A stretch of DNA of 64,000 bases from Symbiodinium natans (taxonomy: Eukaryota; Sar; Dinophyceae; Suessiales; Symbiodiniaceae), in contig CAJNDS010002233.1 in the NCBI GenBank assembly GCA_905221605.1, forward strand, positions 232,501 to 296,500, written 5' to 3'. The notes below the pieces were generated by a model, which was given only the letters and a program-made list of their open reading frames with translations, was not told the DNA's origin and made no database searches. Below, piece by piece: positions 24,043 through 36,000 of this stretch; position 1 is the stretch's first letter; each line of letters starts with the position of its first letter. Made by a program: the position numbers and the translations under genes.

Positions 24043-27000
24043 ACCCTAAACCCTACCTAGGTTGACCCTTTTAAAGGCCCTCTACGAGAAAGCTCCAGGA
24101 GCTTTGCTGGGTGACCAGCAAGCAGCTGGAGGATGCGCGGCGCGAGATCGTCAAGGCCACAGGCCGCACGGCCAAGGTGGGGAGGGGCTGATTAGGCACA
24201 AGGGGGTTTAGGGTTTAGGGTTTAGGGTTTAGGGTTTAGGGTTTAGGGTTTAGGGTTTAGGGTTAGGGGCTTAGGGGGTTTAGGGAGTTTGTTGGGAAAG
24301 TTTAACGGGTTTAGGGTGTTTAGGGTTTTCAGGATGAAGGGGCCTAATGTGGTTTTATGGGTTTGGGGAGTTCTGCTGAGGGTTGGGGGCTTAAGCGGGT
24401 TAAGGGGTTTACAAGGCTTGGGTTTAGGCAAAAAAAATAAGGGTCTATAGGGCTGAAGGGGTTTAGGGGTATCGGGTTGGGTTGGCAAGGGTTTGCGGCT
24501 TTAGGTCACAGGGATCCCAATGCCCTAAACCCTATGTCCCCATGCGCTACACCCTGAACCATGTTTGAGATCAGTTCCTCCCAATTTTTCAAGACATCAT
24601 ACGGTTTCATGGCTTGGGAATGAAGACGGAAATCTTTGTCGGTTCCAAGAGGCATGTAATCGCAGTGTCGGTTTCATGTTGATGGTGTCCGGCTGTAGAA
24701 ATTGTTGGCCTTGTAGGCAGATCCCTCTGCCACTTTTCTGCCGCCTGCAGCGGGACCCTGTAACCTACACGAAGCGCCAGTATCCCTAAGCCCTAAACCC
24801 TTGTTCGGGGTTGCTGGGCTGACAGGTTTATCTGCGCGTCTACCCGCACAATGCCATCACGCAGAGGACTGAACAGAGACAAAGTTTTGGTTCCGCAGAG
24901 TCCAAAATGTTCACTTCATATTAACAACCCCTACCCCCTAAACCCTAAACCCTAAACCGTGTGTTCGCTTCATATTACTTACCCCCCGCCCCCCCTTTCA
25001 AGGTATGGTCACAGGCCGTTGGTTCCGTAATTAACATTAAGTCTTTGGACCTTAGCGGTCCCAGACTGCGCGTCCCGACGTTCAAACCTTACGTCCCCAA
25101 ACCGCACGTCCTCAAGACTTGGAGGGGAAGGTAGAGGCAGGGCTGCGTTTTCCAGGCCTCCTAGAACACGCATTTTGCTGGCAGGCGAGATGGGGGGGGG
25201 GGGGCAGGCGGAATGCATTTTAAGAGAGGGCAAAACGCACTTTGCTTGCAGGCGGGAGTGAGGGGGGAATGCGTTTTCCAGGCCTTCCAAAACGCATGTT
25301 GCTGTCAGGTGGGAAGGAGGGGGGGGGGGGGGGGGGGGGGGTGCATTTTCCAGGCCTTTTCAACGCATTTTGCTGGCAGCAGTTGGCTTGAAGGCAGGGA
25401 AAGGCGGAATGCATTTTGCGGGCGAGTGGGAAGGAGGATGCATGGGGAAGAGAGGGACTGCGTTCTCCAGGGCTTCCAAAACGCACTTTGCTTGCAGGAT
25501 CTTGCAGGCGGGAGTTGGGGAGCGGGGCGGGGGGCTGCGTTTGCCAGGCCTCCTGGCTTGTTTGCGTTCTTCATGCCTTTTGAAATGCAGTTTGCCCAAT
25601 TGTTTTCAGCAACAAAGGAAAAGGCAGCTTTTCAACCGGCTTTGGCCCGGAAGGATTGTGCAACTACGGGGGGGGGGGTGTTATAATTACATTCTGGGAT
25701 TTGGATTGTGCAGTTACGACGGGGGGGTTATTAATTTACAAGGTCAACATTACCCACCCACCCCTCTTTTTGGCTACCCAGATTCCTAGATTGTATGTTT
25801 AGCTTATACTATACACAGAATTTCCTGCGAGTAACATTTGAAAATGACCCCGCCGACCAACGCAAACGAGGAGCTACATCTGAGGGTCAGCGAACTTGGC
25901 TTGCTATACTACACAACGGCTATAGCTGGGATATCCTAAGTTCTAGGGAGATATTAGGGTGCTTGTAGCCCTATACATATAACCCAGGAACCGGATGTAC
26001 TACCACCTCATTTACCTACATAAACAGAAAGTATCTGAACGTCGGAATATACACACAGAACAACTGGAATTGTTGCACGTTAAATATGCAAAGCGCTGTA
26101 GGAATATCACTACACTTGTACTAGGACCCAGAGTAGGCCCTTTTCCCTTTTTTAGGGTTTAGGGTTCCCTTGTAAGTCCTTTTAGACCAAAAAGGGTAAC
26201 CATTTTGTTCATAGCTGTCTGTGGGGTCTAGTATTTACTAATTGCTTAAAGCAGATTTATGTTGTTTCGCTTTTGCGGGGTTTCTTAAGCAAATAGTAGT
26301 ATACTCGGTGGAGTAGACGTAGAATTTGGGTTATAGCTACCCATGAAACCCTAACCCTCAACCCTAAATAACAGGGGTTATAAGTACCCAAGAACCTCCA
26401 AGTACACTCATATGGCTCACAAACACATGAAGCCCAATACTTTGAACTAACGAATATACCTTACCTTTATAATGGCTCCTTAATATGTATGTTCCCTGTT
26501 TTTAAACCCTAAACCGTTTAGGGTTTAGGGTTTAGGGTTTAGGGTTTAGGGTTTAGGGTTTAGGGTTTAGGGTTTAGGGTTTAGGGTATTGGGATCTTTG
26601 GCCTCTTTGGGTGAAGCACACTCCAGGATTGCCGACAGCCGCACGGGCGCCAGCAAGGGGCGGTTCGAGTACTGGGTTGCTGCTCTGACGCCCGGCAGGC
26701 ATCCCTAAACCCTAAACCCTAAACCCTAAACCCTAAACCCTAAACCCTAAACCCTAAACCCTAAACCCTAAACCCTAAACCTAAACCCTAAACCCTAAGC
26801 GGTGGGGGATGAAGGTTTAGGGGATTTTCGGGGCTTCAGGCTTCTCTCTTGTTCTCGAAGTATCTTGTGCAGATCCAGGGGGGGAGGTGGGGTTAGGCCT
26901 AGGATCCCTTTGACCCTAGACCCTAAACCCTATGGGGGTTTCGGGTTTCAGGGATTAAACCCTATAAGCCTTAAGCCCCAAGTCCTTTGGGCTCCAGGGT

Positions 27001-27203
27001 TTGGAGCCTTGAGGCCTTTGGGGGGGAGGTCTAAGCGTGGCCGACATCCTGTGAAGCTGTGTGGGGATCACTGTTGGGTAGGGGTTTAGGGTTTAGGGTT
27101 TAGGGTTTAGGGTTTAGGGTTTAGGGTTTAGGGTTTAGGGTTTAGGGTTTAGGGTTTAGGGTTTAGGGTTTGGGGTTTGGGGTTTGGGGTTTGGGTGTAG
27201 GGT

Positions 27204-27235
<32 letters not shown>

Positions 27236-30200
27236 GGTTTTAATTAGGGTAGGGTTTAGGACGTAGAATTGAGGTTTTGGGTTTGGGGTGGTTGGGTGGC
27301 AAGGTTGCTTGGTATCTTTCGTACGTACCAAAATTTTGATCTGCAGCCGGTCCGGTCTTCCGCAAGCCGGGAGGATCCCTGGGCCCTGTGGGCCCTGAAC
27401 TGCGCGGATCGCTCAACCGGGAGGATCCCTGGTACACTCCCCCACTACTCACTAAGGCTCCCGAAGCTTCCCTAAGTTTTCCAGGTACCTACCCCCCGTG
27501 AACTCCCCTCCCTTAAGAACCCTACAGCAGAGTTTTGGGGTTGGGAATGTTTTGGTTCCATAGTCTACTTGGAGGTTCAGGGTATTTATACCCCCCATTA
27601 GAACTGTACTTATAAGCCCCCGAAGTCCTCTAAGTAGGTTACAAGTAGACTTGTAGTTGGGGTAATAACCCGAAACTCTAAACCCTAAACCCTGGGGTTA
27701 TAAGTACCCACGAACCTCCAAGTAGGGCATCGCTGCAAGGCGGACTGTCTGTGGTCACATGGCAGGGGTGGGTGGGTTGATCTGGGCAATGGGTCCGGTT
27801 TGTTGCCCTACGCAATGAGGAATCCACGAGAAACCCCAAACCCTTAACTCTAACCCAAAACCTAAACCTTAAATCCCAAACCCTAAACCCCAAACCCTAA
27901 ACCCTGAACCCAAACCGCGATGGCCCCAAAGCACGTGCCTGAAAACCCAGGAAGCCTGGTGTGGTCATCTTCGAGTTAGATGTGGAGTCGGAGGAGTGGA
28001 CGGTTTGGGGTTATCAGGGTTTTTGGAGCTTCGGGTAAGAATAAAATTAGGGTTTATAGGGTGGATAGGGTCATGGGTTTTTAGGGATTACAGGGTTTGG
28101 GCTTAGGGCAAGTTAGGGGTATCGCACTTGGGGTTGGCGAAGCCCAAGCCCGAAAACCCTAACATTGCAACCTTCCAAGCCCTTAAACAAACCCTAAGCC
28201 ACCAACCCTAAAACTTCAAAGCCCTAAACCAAAAAACCCTAAAACACCAACCCGAAAACCCAGAGACCTCAACACCATAAACCCTAAACCAAACCAGCAA
28301 CCCCTAAACCCTAAACCCTAAACCCTAAACCCCAAACCCCAAACCCTAAACCCTAAACCCTTGCAGGAGCTGGCGCGGATGGCGTTGAAGGCCGGCAGCC
28401 GGATGCTGCCTTTCAAGGTGGCGTTCAAGTATCGCGAAGCCCGGCATCGGGGTTTATGGTTAGGGTTTAGGGTTTTGGGTTTTGGGTTTTGGGTTTTGGG
28501 TTTAGGGTTTAGGGTTTAGGGTTTAGGGTATAGGGTTAGGGTTAGGGTTTATGGTTTAGGGTTTAGGGTTTCGGGTTTCGGGTTTAGGGTTAGAGTGTAG
28601 GGTGGGTTTAAGGCTAGGGTTCAGGGTTCAGCGTTCAGGGTTTAGGGTTTAGGGTTGAAGCTCTTTCAGGCACTCCAGCCAGCTCTGAAAACTCAAGGAC
28701 TAACCTTTTGGCCCCAGCAGCCTGGATGAGGTGCAAGCTTGTGCTTGACAGGGTGTAGTGGTAGGTTCTAATCTACAGGGCTCACAGCTACAGGTTTGAG
28801 TTTTAGGGTTAGGATTTAGAGCTTTGGGAGTTTAGGGTTGAGGCAGTTAAGGGCTTGCAGGTTTGGCCCCCGGGGCCTGGGGTGTAGGTTTTAGGGCTTG
28901 CAAATTTAGCTTGTGGGGTTTATAGCTGAAGGCGTGTTCAATCTTAGGGTTCAACAACTCCTGAGGTAAGAGGGTTGGTTCAGGGGGTTTAGAGTTTTCC
29001 AGAAAGGAGGGGATAGAGACGACTACACCCTCAGCTAAGGAAAGGAGCATGCCTACGTGATTCGCGAGGGTTTAGGGCTTCGCGTTGATTGGAGTTTTGA
29101 TAGCTTTGCTTCAAGATTCAGGGGTTTAGGGCTAGGGTTAGGGTCCAGGGTTTAGGGGTTTAGTTTTTAGGGTTTAGGTTGTTCACTGCTTTACAGGGTC
29201 CCGGGCCTAAGCCCGAAATCCCCAGGCTCCTGAAAGAACTTCACTTTCACCGTTTAGCTGGGTTTTGGAGTACTGTACTTTAATACTTTTTTTGGCTCTG
29301 GGTTCCTATTATAGCTACTTATACCTAAAAAAGTATATACTTTTTTTCCCTACTCCAAAGGTAGGAGCATGTGTAGCTTCAAAGCGCAGGGCTTCGCATG
29401 GGAGCGGGCCCCCTAGCCTCGCCAACACCTATTTGCACCCTGAGCCTCCCCCCCCCCCCAAAAAAAAAAAAAAAGCAAATAAGCGGAAAGAAAGAAAGAA
29501 CAAAAAGAAAGAAATAAACAAACACATCAAGAAAAGAAAGAAACAAAGAAATAAAGAAAGCAAGAAAGAAAGAAACCGTCCCGGCGCCGCGATCCCCCAA
29601 GAGACCGACTGAGGAAGAGGGCCCTGCCATGTTCGAGCTGACCGCCTGAGTGCCTCTTTGCCAGGGCCTAGGGTTAAGAGTTTGTAGGGCTTATAGGGCT
29701 TCCGAGCCAGTAGTTGGTAGGGTTTACTGGGTTTATATGGTTTGCAGGGTTTGTAGGGCTTCTTGCTCAGCCAATAGTTGAACTTTAAACTGTTGGGTTT
29801 CCTTATTTTGTAGGAATTGTAGAAGTAAGGCTTGTAGTGGTTCATAAGCAGTCGGTCTTCTCTCGCTGAGTACGTAGGGAGCTGGCGCGAGGTGTGTGGA
29901 AGTTCGAGCAGTGGACAAAAAACGGGCGAGTGCCATGGTGTTCTGGATGTGTTTTCACATAACACCTAAACCCTAAACCCTACCATTTAGGCCGTTTTGG
30001 GGTGCAGGCGCTGTGCTGTCTCTTCCAATGGCCACTACAGCCAGCCGCCCCGAAACCCCCAAACACCAGATCAAGCGGAGTTTCTTTTTTCTCTCTCTCT
30101 CTCTCTCTTTTTCAAAAGCTGAGCCCCTCTCTGGAAGCCTTAGCCTACGAGCACTCCAAGCATTACAAAAATCACAAATGAAAGAAATGACCAATTTTTG

Positions 30201-33026
30201 CAGTGAATCGCAAGATCTACCCCCGAGTCGCGACCTCTCACCGCACATCTTGCTCCCTAAACCCTAGGTGCATGGGTACTTATAACCCCAATTCTAAGTC
30301 TCCTTGTGGCCTACTTAGAGGACTCGCCAGGCTTACATGTACAGTGACAGTTGGGGTTCGAAGTACCCATGAGCTACCAGGTGGAGGAACCTCATCTAGG
30401 AGATTCATAGACTCATGGAAGCTCTGAGCAGATCTCGCCCTAAAGCCGAAAGCAACGAAACCCTGGGCTTAGGGCTTAGGGTCCTAAACCCCTGTAAGCC
30501 CTAAACCCTTAGGGTTTAGGGTTATGTTCAAACTCAAGAAGGGCTTCAGGGGGCCTTATGGTTGTAGAGCTCAAGCTTGTTCAAGCGTTAAGGAAGTTCC
30601 CACTGCGACCTATATCCTAGATTCAAGCAGTCTAAGCCCCACACCCTAAACCCCCTCGTGGCGGCAGGCGTTGGATCAGCTGCCCCCACCCCCGCGGCCG
30701 CCCAGCAACGCGCCCACGAGGCGAGCTTCACTTTGCCAGGGAGGGTTCGGGTTGGGCTTGTGGGGTTTTGTACTAGACCGAATGCAACCAGCCGCCACAG
30801 TCCACACATGCAAAGCCGCAACACTGGACACAGACTTTTAGACCTGGAAAGCCCAGATCACGAAGCAATGGGCAGGCTGAACAAGGGGCGGTGGGGGGGG
30901 GGGGGGGGGGTGGGCGAAAAACAGAAGCCCTAAAATCCAAAACCCTAAGCCAAACCCTTAAAAACCCTTAACCTAAAGCCTTAAGCCTAAACCCTAAACG
31001 CTGGCAACGAGTATGGCCCAGAACCCCCCCCCCCCCCCTCCTGCCTTTTCTCGAGCTACCATAGGGTGTTTCCTGACCCAATAGTAGGATCGAGGGTTGA
31101 GCGGTTAGTAGGGTTTAGGGTTTAGGGTTTAGGGTTTAGGGTTTAGGGTTTAGGGTTTAGGGTTTAGGGTTGTAGGCCCCCAAGGGTTTTGGGCTTAGCG
31201 ACCCCGAAACCCTGAAACTCTCCTTCCTCAGCTGCAGGCTTTGCGTTTCAGACGTCTACAGGTCCGGGGCGACCTTCGGCCGAGATTTGCGCAAGTTATC
31301 GGGCGAAGGCTTGGGGCCTTGGAACCCTAAACCCTAAGCCCTAAACCCTAAACCCTAACCCTAAACCCTAAACCCTGGAGAGCCCTAAGCCGCAGGTGCC
31401 CCACAGCCAGCCGAGCCACAAGGATCCAAAAGCGACCCAAGGATTCCCCTGCCGGTTCTTGGTAGGGAATACCGGAATACCTTAAAGCCTAAACCCTAAA
31501 CGGCCCTAAACCCTAAACCCTAAACCCTAAGCCCTAAACCCTAAACCCTAAACCCTAAACCCTAAACCCTAAACCCTAAACCCTAAACCCTAAACCCTAA
31601 ACCCTAAACCCTAAACCCTAAACCGCAGCCCGATTATCTTCCTATATGTATATCCTTCAAGGGGCTGTTAGGGCACCGAAATTCCCTCATTCCCTAAAAC
31701 ACACACACATACATCCTACACGGTTACGGATTATGACCCCAAATCTCTACACCCCGCCTGTAGAAACTCTACAACCCCTGCATGCTGACCTTGGCAGGTC
31801 ACTGGTACCCTTTTCCCCTTTTTGTGGGTTCAAAGCGTCCCTTTTCAAGTAACCCACCCAAAAATGCCAGTCTAAGGCTTGGACCGTGGGCCCTTAGTAT
31901 GATCCCTTACCCTTGTCTTAAAGGGATTTAAAGGGCTCCGAAGTATGGGCCCTTCTTAGGTATGGTGTATAAACGGGTCATGTAAGGAGGGACCCAAATT
32001 CAGGGCCCAAACTTCGGACCCTAGACATGGGTACTGGGCTACATGGAGTTTCAGGGTACTTATAACCCCAATTAGGTTCAGGGTACTTATAACCCCAATT
32101 AGAACTGTACTTACAAGCCCCCGAAGTCCTCCAAGTAGGTTATAAGTAGACTGATAATTGGGGTTTCAAGTACCCATGTACCTCCAAGTAACCCTAAACC
32201 CTAAGCCCTAAACCCCTAAACAAAAAAAAACACCTCCAAGTACCAAGTGGCTCGATCCTAGGAACACCAGCGTTTCCGGCAAAGTGGTGTCGGGAACGCT
32301 GAACGTGGGGCAGAAGGCCGGCAGAGAATCGGTGAAGACACCTTTGTAAACCCTAAGCCCCTAAGCCCTGTACCGATGAGTGTATGTGTTTATATGTGTT
32401 GATATGTGTGTGTGAGAGAGAGAGAGTGTGTGTGTGTGTTTGTACGTGTGTGTGTGTTTGTACGTGTGTGTGTGTGTGTGTTTGTACGTGTGTGTGTTTG
32501 TACGTGTGTGTGTGAAAACAGGTTCACACATTGTTGGAAAAGCATCACTGGCGTAGACAGCCAGCTTGCAGGGGGCGCAGGGAACATTGACAGAGTCCTG
32601 CGCCAACGAAGATGCTCTTCAATGTTCGTGTGAGCGCACTCTGAAAGGGTTTTCCTCCTGTCAAGCAAGTTTGCATGCAGGCAGGGGTTGAGCACCTCTC
32701 GCAGTACATATGTCCCACTTTATACTAACAGTCCTGAATAAGGAATGCCTATTTAATCCGTATCAAGGACTGTTAGTAGAAGTGGGAACATCCCTACATA
32801 TGCCGCGTGTACGCGTTTTGTAACTTCCAGTTTCCATGAGGGCTGAATTCACGGACGAGCACGAGTGCATGTGCAGCAGTCATGATCAGTGCAAGTGTTG
32901 TGCAGCTGTCATGTCCAGCAGTCATGTTCAGTTTGGACTCTCCGAATCATGGGAAGAATGTGACTGTGTGTGTGTGTGTTGGTGTCTGTGCATGCGTTGG
33001 TGTCTGTGCATGCGTGCCTGCGTGCC

Positions 33027-33070
<44 letters not shown>

Positions 33071-36000
33071 TCTGTGTGCGTCTGTGTGCGTCTGTGTGCG
33101 TCTGTGTGCGTCTGTGTGCGTGTGTGTGTGTGTGTGTGTTCATATTCCAACTGTCTTGCATGTCTCCAACAGGGACATGCGGTTAAAGCCAGTCTTGTGC
33201 AAGAGTGCACAAGGGCGAAGCGCAAGAGGATTGTATGGTACGGGCAACAGTGCTCGAGTAGAGAATAACCCTCAGAGAATCGCTAATGGGGGCGCTGTAA
33301 TGGGGGGCGGGCGTAAGGTATGATGAGCCTGAAAAGGTTCATCTGACATCGGAATCTCATTTTTAATTTGGGCGATGAGGTCTTTACTCACGCTTGGAAC
33401 CCTTTCCGAAAACTGTTGCGAAGATGATGCGGAGCGCGCGCACATCGTTGCAGCGAACATTGCGCAGCAGTTGCAGAAGCGCACAATTGTGCACAATCGT
33501 GGTGATCTGCGGCGCCACAATGGCCCACAATTGCCGTCGTTTGCGTGCGTTCTGCATTTGTGCATGTTTGCTCGCCGTGCCACGCGCAAGGCGCATTGTA
33601 ATTTCAGGAAGCATGACAACAGCTGCAAGCAGCAGCTGCAGACCTGGAGTTAGAGTAGCCTTCATGCTCATGGCAAGCGCCCGTAAGCCCCCATGTGAGG
33701 GGCCCCATTTGCGAAACCCACATATTTTTCGTGACTCTTGGGCTCGGCAAGTACAGATCCCTGCACGAGAAGCCCTGAACCCTAAGCCCTAATCCCTAAA
33801 CCCTATAAACCCGCAAATCCTAAACAATCCCTGCACGAGAAGCCCCAAAGCAAGTACCGACGAAGCTTGGAGGTTCTCTTACAGCCTTCCAACGAGACGA
33901 CGACAGTGCCACTGGCTTCTTAGGGTTCAGGGTTTAGGGTTTAGGTTTTAGGGTTTAGGGTTTAGGGTTTAGGGTTTAGGGGTTAACCCAGGGCAGCTTT
34001 CGGAACTCTAAAACCCCGTATGTTGTTCTTATGCTATTTACTGTATACAAAAAAACCCGCTACTATATGTTGTAAGATGCATAAGGTATATACTCTGCTC
34101 CTTCTGAAGCTATCATTAGATGTAGGGTATTGCGGGGTTTTCGGGGATTTCGCCTGAGAGAAGGGGGGGGGGGGTGATGATGATAGTATAGTTATATAGG
34201 ACAAGAGGGGAATATTGTAGATAACTTTTCCGACCCGTATATTACCACTAAACCCTAACCCGTAACCCCTAACCCCTAAACCCCTAACCCCTAACCCCTA
34301 AACCCTAAACCCTAAACCCTAAACCCTGAACCCTGAACCCTGAACCCTAAACCCTAAACCCTAAACCCTAAACCCTACCCACTCTTACGGAAGGAGGCGC
34401 CGCCATATGGAACTCCGGTGGCCTCCGTGAGGCAGGTCATGCCAAGGGCTCCGGGCTTGATCTGGAAGCCTGGCCATTGTCGGACCCTATGCATACATCT
34501 ATACATATATACATGTGTATATATATATATATGCTTCCCCCCCCCCCCAAAGATCTACCGTTTTAGCTACTTTTTATAGACAGGATCCCTTCAACTTTAT
34601 TCGGCTCCTCATGACAGGAACACTTCCTGAACTGAGACTGAATACCAAAGTACAGGTTCCACCGTTTTAGTTATAGTTACCCCCCCCCCTCAAAGATCCA
34701 CCGTTTTAGAGACTTGCAATAGACAACACAGCTCCCGTAGCATGTTATATCGTTTCTCCTTACGAGACGTACAACCACCTGAAACAACCTGAAGAACAAA
34801 AATGTATCAGAAAAGTATTTACAGACAACCTGCTGGCTTGTGTACCTCTTCAACTCAAAACCCTAAACCCTCGCTCTATTAAGATATAGCAGAGTTCCCG
34901 TAGCATGCTATAGAATATCATTTCTTCTCAGGAGAGGTACAACCACCTGAAGCACCCTGAAAAACAAAAATGCAGCCGTAAAGTATAAGTTTTTCTGGCT
35001 TACCCCTTGAACTCCCAACCCTAAATGCTCGCCATATTAAGATATAACAGCACAGTTCCCATAGCATGCTATATCATTTCTGCTTACGAGACGTACACAA
35101 GCCTGAAACACCCTGAACAACAAGACTTTTGTAGTAAGGATGTGATCCGCAGTTGCTTTGGACGAATATCATATAAGACCTTCTGGGCTTGTGAGAATGA
35201 ACGCCTAGATACTTGTGAGCAACTACTAGCAGCCTGTTGGAAGATCTCAGGGAATAGTGAAAAGATATCTGCTCAGAGTATTCTCGCGTCCCGGGGACTC
35301 ACAGCAGATGATTTGTTCGTATCACCCTATGCCTTCTCCATTGTCTGTGTTTGATATATGATGCATATACCCTATATACATACATCATGTGGCCATGTGG
35401 GTACTTGTTCTACTTTCTTTTTGCATTTGCACAGGAGGCAAGCCCTGCAAACATAGGAATAACCTTACGGGATTTAAGGTTTAGGGATTTAAGCCTCAAG
35501 CCCTTCAGGGTTCAAGGTTCTGCTCCTATAGGCAATACCTAAACCTTAATAAGCCAGTACCTTGTAATTCCTATAGGGCTTAAACGCTATCGGGCTAACC
35601 CCGTGAGGATTTTTCTAGATACACCCTCCAAATACCTTAAACCTTTACACCCTCTAGGGTTTAATGGTTTACAAACCTAAGGTCTGGGCATGTACACCTT
35701 CAGCTCCTATAGGGTAAAAAACTTTGAGCTTTTTTGGGGTTTTAGGGTTCAGACTCTAAAGAGTTTAGGGTTAAGGTTTAAATGCCTAAATCTTAAACCT
35801 TAAAGCCTTAAAGTTAGAACTCTATGGGCTTCGCTTTAAATGCCTAAATCACAACCCTGTGATAAGGTTCTACTCCTATAGGTAATGTCTAAATCTTAAA
35901 CCCGAAACCTGTGAACCCAACCTTATGGGGCTAACCCCGATAGGGTAGATAAACCCCAAAACAACCCAAGCCTTCAAACCCTATAGGGCCTAACTGTTTT

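Noticed and set aside
25213-25789. 157- and 139-codon frames on +
   Set aside because: They run through a diverged tandem repeat with poly-G tracts, and frames are equally open on both strands.
27149-27331. Peptides rich in NPKP/TLNPKPQ here and at many other places
   Set aside because: They are the translation of CCCTAAA/CCCCAAA arrays in one frame, not proteins.
32836-33323. Cys/Val-rich frames of 116-128 codons
   Set aside because: They are generated by the TG/TGCG microsatellite.
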